10,419 nt of DNA from Thermocrinis sp. GTDB lineage: Bacteria > Aquificota > Aquificia > Aquificales > Aquificaceae. Below, piece by piece: positions 1 through 5,807 of this stretch (positions are counted from its first letter, which is position 1; every line of letters starts with the position of its first letter). The notes under the pieces are model-generated. The model saw nothing but the letters and a program-made list of their open reading frames with translations, was not told the origin of the DNA and ran no database searches. Location: assembly GCA_022759285.1 (NCBI GenBank), contig JAEMPM010000070.1, forward strand, positions 1-10,419, read 5' to 3'. Both the position numbers and the translations under genes were made by a program.

Positions 1-9
1 AAAAAGGCT

Positions 10-15
10 TAAATT
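10..15 (+). promoter_or_regulatory. Possible -10 element close to the relA start
   Basis: TAAATT sits so that a start of transcription 7 nt beyond it would fall at about base 22, next to the relA ATG at 23. The -35 region lies outside the window, so the promoter cannot be verified. The surrounding sequence is simply AT-rich, which is the main alternative explanation. Confidence 0.3.
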
Positions 16-22
16 TTTAACT

Positions 23-2122
23 ATGCAAACTGTTTTATCTCTATCAAACAAGCTACTTTCTATGGTGGAGGAGGGAGATCGAGAGGATGTTTTAAGGGCA
101 ATAGAGTTTTTGGAAGAAAGACATGCTGGGCAGAAGAGGGCGTCGGGAGAGCCTTATGCGGTGCATCCTATAGAAACTGCCATAATAGTCGCAAGTATGG
201 GACTAAAAAAGGAAGCTATCATCGCAGCATTGCTCCACGATGTTTTGGAAGATACAAATACCACATACGAGGAGTTAAAAGAACGCTTTGGTGAGACAGT
301 AGCAAACATAGTGGAGGGTGTTACCAAGATAAGCAAATACAAAATAAAGGATGTTAGTTCAGAAAAGGCGGAGAACTACAGAAAGCTATTTTTGGCTACT
401 GCTAAGGATATAAGGGTTCTGTTGGTAAAGCTGGCTGATAGGCTTCATAATATGCGCACCCTTGAGTATCTTCCAAAAGAGAAGAGAATAAGGATAGCTA
501 AGGAGACCTTAGAGATATACGTTCCGCTGGCAAACAGGTTGGGAGTTTGGCAAATAAAGACGGAGCTTGAGGACCTTTGTTTTATGCATCTTTACCCAAA
601 GGAGTATGAGAGAGTAAAGGAGTTTGTTAGAGAGAGACGTGCCAAGCTGGAGGAATATCTCAAAAGGCACTTCATACCCAAGCTAAAGGAAGCCCTAAAA
701 AAGGCTAACATTCAGGCGGAGATCACCTACAGAACCAAACATCTTTTTGGCATATGGCAAAAAACCATAAGAAAAGGTATAAGCTTGGAGGATGTGCACG
801 ATATTCTGGGAGTTAGGGTCATAGTCAATACAGTGGAGGAGTGCTATTTAGTACTTGGGATCATTCACAACACTTTTACGCCAGTGCCAGGAAAGTTTGA
901 TGATTATATATCCCTGCCAAAGCCAAACCTCTATCAGTCTTTGCATACTGCGGTAATTGGTCCCAAGGGAAGGGTGGTAGAGGTTCAAATAAGAACTTGG
1001 GAAATGCATGAGAGGGCAGAAAAGGGCATTGCGGCACATTGGGCTTACAAGGAATCCGTTAATCTAAAGGACAACAGCATTTATGGTTGGTTAAAGGACT
1101 TGGTGGAGAGCCTAAAGGGTAGCAAAAATGCCCAAGAGGTCCTTGAGAACATAAAGCTTGAACTGTTCTCGGAAGAGGTCTTTGTCTTTACTCCAAAAGG
1201 AGACCTTCTGGTCCTTCCAAAGGGTGCCACACCGGTGGATTTCGCCTATTACATTCACACAGACATAGGCAACCACTGTGCAGGTGCCAAGGTAAACGGC
1301 AAGATCGTCCCGTTGGATTACAAGCTTCAAAACGGAGACCAGGTGGAGATCATAACAAACCCTAACAAAAAGCCAAACCCAGAGTGGCTAAAGTTCGTAG
1401 TAACCTCCAAAGCAAAGAGCAAGATAAAGGCTTATCTCAGGGAGTTAGAAAGGGAAAAGCAAATTCAGGAGGGTAGAGAGCTTTTAGAGAACTTAGCAAA
1501 AAAGCTTAACATAGACAGGCAGGAGCTTTTGGAAAAGATAAAAGAGCAAGAGGGTATTGAAAGGGATGAGGATGTTTATCTTTTGGTAGGAAGCAAAAAG
1601 CTAACGAAGGAAAGGATTTATCAGCTTTTTGGTGTAAAAAAACCGGAGGTCAAAGAGAAGGACCAGAGCCCTCAGGTGCGGGTAAGGATGGAGGATATAG
1701 AAAACGTTGCCTATCAGTTGGCAAAGTGTTGCAACCCATTGCCGGGAGATGAAGTTTTGGGCGTGGTTACTAAGGGTAAAGGACTGATCATTCACCTAAA
1801 GGACTGTCCCAACTTGAAGCATTTTCTAAAACATTTCCCCGAAAGGGTGGTCCATGTGGATTGGGAGAATGCACAGGGTAAATATCCTGCCATTGTGCGC
1901 GTATGGGTAAAGGACCGGGTGGGTATTTTAGGTGAAGTTGCCAGCACTTTTGCCAAACACAACGCCAACATACTCCAAGCCATTACCAAAAGCCTAAAGA
2001 CCGGAGAAGCGGTAATGGAATTTACATTAGAGCTCAGCAACGCAGAACACTTAAAGAGGGTTCTCCAAGCCCTGAGGGAGTTGGAAGGAGTGGAAAAGGT
2101 AAGCAGGGTGGTCAGGGCTTGA
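23..2122 (+). CDS. relA/spoT: Bifunctional (p)ppGpp synthetase/hydrolase, Rel/SpoT family
   Basis: A 699-residue stringent-response enzyme expected to make (p)ppGpp from ATP and GDP/GTP and to hydrolyse it in the cytoplasm. The domain order is complete. The HD hydrolase domain (about 1-150) keeps H48, the HDVLED motif (H72, D73, E76, D77) and LADRLHNMRT (from L137). The nucleotidyltransferase domain (about 200-350) has HDILGVRV (from H259), KPNLYQSLH and VEVQIRT with E320. A TGS domain starts near 384. The Cys-containing domain has the CCNPLPGDEV motif at 569, and an ACT domain fills about 621-699. Length is near the 700-740 usual for long RSH proteins. Intact HD residues imply hydrolase activity. 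The motif that is RXKD in bifunctional enzymes and EXDD in RelA reads KFDD (291-294). The ATG at 23 has no close Shine-Dalgarno; AAAAAGG lies 15 nt upstream. The gene stands alone, convergent with rsuA/rluB. Family assignment is very secure; in vivo balance of activities is inferred. Confidence 0.96.
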   Translation: MQTVLSLSNKLLSMVEEGDREDVLRAIEFLEERHAGQKRASGEPYAVHPIETAIIVASMGLKKEAIIAALLHDVLEDTNTTYEELKERFGETVANIVEGVTKISKYKIKDVSSEKAENYRKLFLATAKDIRVLLVKLADRLHNMRTLEYLPKEKRIRIAKETLEIYVPLANRLGVWQIKTELEDLCFMHLYPKEYERVKEFVRERRAKLEEYLKRHFIPKLKEALKKANIQAEITYRTKHLFGIWQKTIRKGISLEDVHDILGVRVIVNTVEECYLVLGIIHNTFTPVPGKFDDYISLPKPNLYQSLHTAVIGPKGRVVEVQIRTWEMHERAEKGIAAHWAYKESVNLKDNSIYGWLKDLVESLKGSKNAQEVLENIKLELFSEEVFVFTPKGDLLVLPKGATPVDFAYYIHTDIGNHCAGAKVNGKIVPLDYKLQNGDQVEIITNPNKKPNPEWLKFVVTSKAKSKIKAYLRELEREKQIQEGRELLENLAKKLNIDRQELLEKIKEQEGIERDEDVYLLVGSKKLTKERIYQLFGVKKPEVKEKDQSPQVRVRMEDIENVAYQLAKCCNPLPGDEVLGVVTKGKGLIIHLKDCPNLKHFLKHFPERVVHVDWENAQGKYPAIVRVWVKDRVGILGEVASTFAKHNANILQAITKSLKTGEAVMEFTLELSNAEHLKRVLQALRELEGVEKVSRVVRA

Positions 2123-2301
2123 ACTCTTTCAAAATTCTGTCTGCACTAACAATGCCCATAAAGGTCTTTTGAACCTTTCCGTCCTTTATCATCACACATC
2201 TTTAGGAGTAAAAGTAAAACCTCTGCACCTTTCATAGCCCGAGCCTTAGCAGAACGATAAAGGCAACCGCAAAGAATAGGATCTTTTTAAAAATTTTTCA
2301 C
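2112..2301 (-). pseudogene. Remnant of a membrane-anchored thioredoxin-like gene
   Basis: Both ends of a thioredoxin-fold protein seem to survive with the middle lost. Just after the rsuA/rluB stop, a GTG (2301-2299) followed by AAAAATTTTTAAAAAG would, after removing one T from the T run, begin with basic residues leading into KKILFFAVAFIVLLRLGL. That is a typical N-terminal signal anchor, ending at TGA 2234-2232. A second open stretch (about 2198-2112) reads VMIKDGKVQKTFMGIV and then a helix ending KEFKP. This resembles the last beta strands and helix of thioredoxins, where a (V/I)xxxDGKxV..F.G pattern follows the cis-proline. A TTT-ACT-CCT stretch just before it may be that proline, in another frame. 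No CXXC motif remains. About 190 bp survive, where an intact anchored thioredoxin needs roughly 400-500 bp. The final stop lies inside relA. The thioredoxin reading is inference from short stretches. Confidence 0.45.
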
Positions 2302-2303
2302 GA

Positions 2304-3056
2304 CTATTTAAGCATTTTAACAGCCTTCTTTAGCATATGGATTTCCTCTTTGGAGAGTTCCCTCCACTTGCCCGGGCTTAGCTTTCCCAGTTTTATGGGA
2401 CCTATGGCGGTGCGTTTGAGCCTTAAAACCTTGTGCCCAAAGTGGGCGGTAAATCTCTTAACTATGTGCTTTCTGCCTTCTGTAAAGACAATTTCCAAAA
2501 GACTGTTCTGTCCTTCATACCTTATCAGCCTAACGCTCACAGGTTTAGCAAACCCATCCTCCAAGACAGCTCCCTTTTTCATCTCCTCCAAAGTTTTTTG
2601 GCTAACTTTGCCCTTTACTAAAACCTGATAGGTCTTTGGCAGTTTATACCTTGGATGCATTATACGGTTTGCCAGTTCTCCATCGTTTGTTAGGATCAAG
2701 AGCCCCTCTGCGTTGTAATCAAGCCTTCCGGCAGGATAGACCCTTACTGGCACATCCTTGAGTAGCTCCTCTATGGTTCTTTTCCCATCTTTGGACTTTC
2801 CGAGAGCGGTAAGATAGCAGCAGGGCTTGTAGAGAACAATGTACATGAACCTTGGCGGTTTTACAATCTTTCCGTCTACCTCTACCGTGTCCTTTTCTGG
2901 GTCAATTTTCCAGCCAAGCTCCTTTACCACAAGTCCATTGACTTTTACCCTACCCTCAAGGATAAGTTGGTCTGCCTTTCGCCTTGAAGCAACACCGCAC
3001 ATAGAGAGGTATTTGTTCAGTCTTACCAGTACTTTCCCTCCTTCCACGGATCCCAT
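2304..3056 (-). CDS. 23S/16S rRNA pseudouridine synthase, RsuA/RluB/RluE family
   Basis: A protein of up to 250 residues that converts a specific rRNA uridine to pseudouridine. An N-terminal S4 RNA-binding domain (about 11-60, with RLNKYLSMCGVASRRKAD) precedes the catalytic domain. The catalytic motif is GRLDYNAEGLLILTNDGEL with nucleophile D113, followed by HPRYKLPKTYQV and the C-terminal HKVLRLKRTAIGP and PGKWRELSKEE blocks. RsuA (16S) and RluB/RluE (23S) cannot be separated confidently; the S4 domain excludes RluE-like forms lacking it. The usual RNRQVRRM-type motif reads RKHIVKRF here, losing the common Gln. The ATG at 3056 has no good Shine-Dalgarno. A strong GGAGGG (3041-3036) lies inside the reading frame, 6 nt before a CTG at 3029 that would give MVRLNKYL, so the true start may be 3029. 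It is divergent from the zinc-ribbon gene and convergent with relA. Confidence 0.93.
   Translation of the reverse strand: MGSVEGGKVLVRLNKYLSMCGVASRRKADQLILEGRVKVNGLVVKELGWKIDPEKDTVEVDGKIVKPPRFMYIVLYKPCCYLTALGKSKDGKRTIEELLKDVPVRVYPAGRLDYNAEGLLILTNDGELANRIMHPRYKLPKTYQVLVKGKVSQKTLEEMKKGAVLEDGFAKPVSVRLIRYEGQNSLLEIVFTEGRKHIVKRFTAHFGHKVLRLKRTAIGPIKLGKLSPGKWRELSKEEIHMLKKAVKMLK
3036..3041 (-). promoter_or_regulatory. Shine-Dalgarno-like GGAGGG inside the annotated rsuA/rluB N-terminus
   Basis: GGAGGG on the minus strand is placed 6 nt ahead of CTG (3029-3027) and 9 nt ahead of GTA. No ATG, GTG or TTG lies at a suitable distance. A CTG start would remove nine residues that precede the conserved S4 domain. 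Confidence 0.4.
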
Positions 3057-3080
3057 CTCATTAGGCTGATAGATGAAAGA

Positions 3081-3086
3081 TAAATT
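3081..3086 (+). promoter_or_regulatory. Possible -10 element close to the zinc-ribbon gene start
   Basis: TAAATT ends 7 nt before the ATG at 3094, so a transcript starting at the usual distance would have almost no leader. The same AT-rich stretch read on the other strand gives TAAAAT (3089-3084), a possible -10 for rsuA/rluB. No convincing -35 is visible for either. Confidence 0.28.
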
Positions 3087-3093
3087 TTAAAGT

Positions 3094-3306
3094 ATGGAAA
3101 CTTGTCCTAAGTGTGGAAGGCTTTTAGAGGTTATTGAGTGCTGTGGTGGTGTTATTTTCTTGTGCCCTGAGTGTAATGAGTACTTCTATCCGGGAGAGCT
3201 CATAGATTCTCAAAGTCCCTCTGAGGAGGTTTCAAAAGAAGCTCCCGAGCTACCTTCAGAGGTTCTTCCCCCTCCACCACCACACGATAAACCGCCCAAG
3301 AAATAG
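3094..3306 (+). CDS. Small zinc-ribbon protein (zf-TFIIB-like) with proline-rich tail
   Basis: A 70-residue protein with a single zinc ribbon. C4-P-K-C7 and C24-P-E-C27 form two Cys pairs 16 residues apart, and the C-terminal FYPGELID resembles the W/F..GEL signature after the second knuckle in zf-TFIIB domains (general form CPxCG...CPxCxG.WLD.GEL). Two further cysteines lie at 16-17. From about residue 37 the protein is Ser/Glu/Pro-rich, ending with a run of prolines and Lys residues, and probably disordered. The domain ends almost exactly where gpsA ends on the opposite strand; the tail (3202-3306) is the antisense of gpsA codons. No Shine-Dalgarno is evident. Small zf-TFIIB proteins are found in many bacteria without a settled role. 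The ribbon makes a real gene likely, but its function is unknown. Confidence 0.7.
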   Translation: METCPKCGRLLEVIECCGGVIFLCPECNEYFYPGELIDSQSPSEEVSKEAPELPSEVLPPPPPHDKPPKK

Positions 3307-4183
3307 GTGCGTATAAGTTGAGCTTTTCTGAAAGCTCCTTTACCGCCTTTACCGTCTCTTTGCCCTCCACCACCTGCCCTATTTTTTCCTGTGCCTGTTC
3401 AAGGCTTAGCCCTTGCCCCAGCAAAAAGCCAAAGGTCCTGTTTCTTGACTTGGAGGATGTGGAAGTCAAAACCAGGTCTCCCAAGCCAGAAAGCCCGTAA
3501 AAAGTTTGCGCTTTTCCACCTAAGGCGGTGCCCAACCTAACCATTTCCACAAGCCCCCGGGTGATAAGACCAGCCCTTGCATTGTCTCCAAAACCAAGCC
3601 CGTCAGATATACCACAAGCTATGGCGATTACATTCTTTAGTGCCCCTCCAAGCTCCACACCCACTATGTCTTCTGAGAGATAAACCCTAAAGAGCTCCGA
3701 GGAGAAGAGTTCCCTCACCTCCCTCAAAAGTGCCACATCCTCCCCCGCCAGCACCACTGCACAGGGAAGTCCTTTTGCAGTTTCCTCCGCAAAGGAGGGA
3801 CCAGAAAGAGCAAGAACTTTACAATCTGGGAAAAGCTCCTTTAAAACTTCAGAGACCCTTTTGTTGGTGCCTACCTCCAAGCCTTTTGACGCAGATATAA
3901 AAATTTTCCCCTTTACACTCTTCCCTTCAAGCACCTTTCTTATGACCTGCACGGGCAAGGCTATAAGTATGTACTGGGAAAAGTCTAAGGCTTCTTCCAA
4001 ATGGGTGGTAGCCAAAGGTTTCTTTTCAAAGTCTACACCCCAATAAGGGTCCTTGCCCCTTCTGAGGGCCTCCACCACGGAAGGATTTTTGTCAAAGAGC
4101 ATAACCTCATTGCCTTTCCGAGATAGAACAAGCCCCAAGGCAGTACCCCACCTTCCCGCTCCCAAGATGGCAACCTTACTCAT
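3200..4183 (-). CDS. gpsA: Glycerol-3-phosphate dehydrogenase [NAD(P)+]
   Basis: A 327-residue cytoplasmic enzyme that reduces dihydroxyacetone phosphate to sn-glycerol 3-phosphate, the backbone for phospholipids. The N-terminal Rossmann fold carries GAGRWGTALG (8-17). SASKGLE supplies K100, SGPSFAEE is at 128-135, and GGALKNVIAI gives the catalytic K183. GLSGLGDL with D236 and SKSRNR with R247/N248 complete the active site. Length matches the family (about 325-340). The ATG at 4183 is preferred: the frame can extend two codons to a TTG at 4189, but the Rossmann motif begins directly after MSK. This ATG shares ATGAGTAA with the recJ stop, an 8-nt overlap implying translational coupling; no Shine-Dalgarno is seen. 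The last codons are convergently overlapped by the zinc-ribbon gene. It is the last gene of the murC-recJ-gpsA run. Confidence 0.96.
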   Translation of the reverse strand: MSKVAILGAGRWGTALGLVLSRKGNEVMLFDKNPSVVEALRRGKDPYWGVDFEKKPLATTHLEEALDFSQYILIALPVQVIRKVLEGKSVKGKIFISASKGLEVGTNKRVSEVLKELFPDCKVLALSGPSFAEETAKGLPCAVVLAGEDVALLREVRELFSSELFRVYLSEDIVGVELGGALKNVIAIACGISDGLGFGDNARAGLITRGLVEMVRLGTALGGKAQTFYGLSGLGDLVLTSTSSKSRNRTFGFLLGQGLSLEQAQEKIGQVVEGKETVKAVKELSEKLNLYAPISWAVYRVVVEGEEPLKVARELLLKPPQRDFENL

Positions 4184-5807
4184 GGGCAAAATCCAAAAGA
4201 TGTAGTCTCTTTGGTCTTGTAAGGTCTACTTGATAGACCACCTTTCCCTTTAACCTTTCTAAGCCTAAGAGTTTTCTATTTAGGTCTTTGTCCCAAGATA
4301 TAAAGCTAAATCCTGAGGGAGTTTTAAGTTCGAGCCTGTTTTCGTCGTAGTTTTTTGGTATCAGCTCGCACTCGCACATAAAGGTAGGCGGAGGAAATCC
4401 TTCTCCAAAGGGTTCTAAGCTGTGTAGCTTTTTTATAAGCTCGGGAGTGATCCTTTCCAAAGAGAGAGGAGCATCTATTTCAAGGATCGTGGAAGAGAGT
4501 TCCATATCCTTTAGGCTTTCTTCCACCAGGTCCATAAATAGCCCTAACTTTTCCTTTTCCATGCTCAAGCCCATGGCGTAAGAGTGTCCTCCCCACCGCA
4601 AGTAAAGGTGGGAAAACTGACTTAGCAGTGAATACACATCTATGCCGTTGGCACTCCTTACCGAACCTATTGCCTGATCACCTACCGTAAAGACCGCAGT
4701 AGGCTTTTGAAACTCCGCGGAGAGCCTACCAGCCACCAACCCCGCCACACCACCCGCCCAACTATCAAGAACGATTACTAAAAACTTCCTGCCCTTTTGA
4801 GAAAGGGCTTGCTTTAGGGCAAGCTCATATGCCCTTTCACTTATGAGCCTTCTCCTTTGGTTTATCTCCTCTATCTTGTTGGCAAAGGACCTTGCCCTGT
4901 CTTGATCCTCCGTCAGGAACAGCTTTAGGGCTATGGAGGGTCTTGAGACCCTACCAGGTGCGTTTAGCCTTGGTACCAAAGAAAAGGTTATATCCCTTGA
5001 TGTTATGGTTCCGTTGAGCCCCACCTTTTCCATGAGGGCTTTTATTCCGTAAGCCTTTATCTGACCCTTTTGCACGTACTCCAAACATTTTATGCCGTAG
5101 GAAACTATTATCCGGTTTGTTAAGTTCAGTGGCATAAAGTCTGCCAAGGTGCCTATGGCGGGCAAGTAAAGGTCCAAGCGTGGATCGTAATCCACGTTTA
5201 GCTCTCTGGTAAGAAGGGCTATGAGGTAAAAGACCAAGCCAACGGAGGATAGCTCCTTAAGTTCCTTGTGTAAATCCTGAGAAAGCTTTGGATTCAGCAG
5301 TATGGCAGGAGGGAGCTCCTCTCCCACGTTGTGATGGTCTATTACCACTGCGTCCTTTTTGAACTCTCTGAGCTCCTCTATTGCGGTGGTTCCGTTGTCT
5401 ATGGTTATCAAAAGGTCTGCATAATGGGAGAGTTTGTTAACGAGCCTTTTGTTTAGACCGTAGCCCGAGTGCCTGCTGGGAAGTATCGGGACCACCGTTA
5501 TGGGAAAGTTCTTCAAAAATCTGTAGAGCAGTGCTGTGCCAGTGATCCCATCCACATCGTAATCTCCAAAGAGCACGATTCTTTCTCTTCTATCTATCGC
5601 TTTCTTTATTCTTTCTACCGCAAGCTCTATGTTTGGTATGTGGTGAGGTGGAAGGAGTCTTTTAAGCCGAAGATCCAAAATGGACTGATCCTGTCCTCTA
5701 TTGGCAAGGATTTGTGCAACGATCTCCCCCAGTTCAGAGACTACATCCTCCTCTGGTTTTATTATCTCACTTAGAAGGACCCACTCTTTACCCGACAACC
5801 CTTTCAT
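4176..5807 (-). CDS. recJ: Single-stranded-DNA-specific 5'-3' exonuclease RecJ
   Basis: A 543-residue DHH-superfamily nuclease acting in recombination and repair, degrading single-stranded DNA 5' to 3' with divalent metals. Metal-binding motifs are in order: FGDYDVDG (D82, D84), TIDNGT (D137), VIDHHN (157-159) and IGTLADF (D223). LNAPGR follows at about 281-286. The DHHA1 domain spans about 340-430 with GSVRSANGID and RWGGHSYAMG (about 405-413). The C-terminal 100 residues correspond to the OB-fold region of long RecJ proteins. Length is close to the family (about 550-580). In the block usually written W-H-x-G-V-x-G, this protein reads SWAGGVAG, without the His. The ATG at 5807 overlaps the murC end by 20 nt and has a strong Shine-Dalgarno, GGAGG at 5821-5817, 9 nt upstream, so it can be initiated independently although it lies inside murC. 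Confidence 0.96.
   Translation of the reverse strand: MKGLSGKEWVLLSEIIKPEEDVVSELGEIVAQILANRGQDQSILDLRLKRLLPPHHIPNIELAVERIKKAIDRRERIVLFGDYDVDGITGTALLYRFLKNFPITVVPILPSRHSGYGLNKRLVNKLSHYADLLITIDNGTTAIEELREFKKDAVVIDHHNVGEELPPAILLNPKLSQDLHKELKELSSVGLVFYLIALLTRELNVDYDPRLDLYLPAIGTLADFMPLNLTNRIIVSYGIKCLEYVQKGQIKAYGIKALMEKVGLNGTITSRDITFSLVPRLNAPGRVSRPSIALKLFLTEDQDRARSFANKIEEINQRRRLISERAYELALKQALSQKGRKFLVIVLDSWAGGVAGLVAGRLSAEFQKPTAVFTVGDQAIGSVRSANGIDVYSLLSQFSHLYLRWGGHSYAMGLSMEKEKLGLFMDLVEESLKDMELSSTILEIDAPLSLERITPELIKKLHSLEPFGEGFPPPTFMCECELIPKNYDENRLELKTPSGFSFISWDKDLNRKLLGLERLKGKVVYQVDLTRPKRLHLLDFAHE

Noticed and set aside
2160..2178. Short inverted repeat AAAGGT-N7-ACCTTT after relA as a terminator.
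   Set aside because: The stem is AT-rich, only 6 bp, has no following T run, and falls within the thioredoxin-like remnant.
2284..2298. A5/T5 runs after rsuA/rluB as an intrinsic terminator.
   Set aside because: No G+C-rich stem precedes the T run.
2350..2628. Plus-strand open frames antisense to rsuA/rluB.
   Set aside because: Conserved synthase motifs on the minus strand explain the sequence; no ribosome-binding site or recognisable domain.
5469..5774. Plus-strand open frame of 101 codons.
   Set aside because: It lies fully antisense to conserved recJ sequence encoding the DYDVDG and DHH motifs, and its translation shows no domain.
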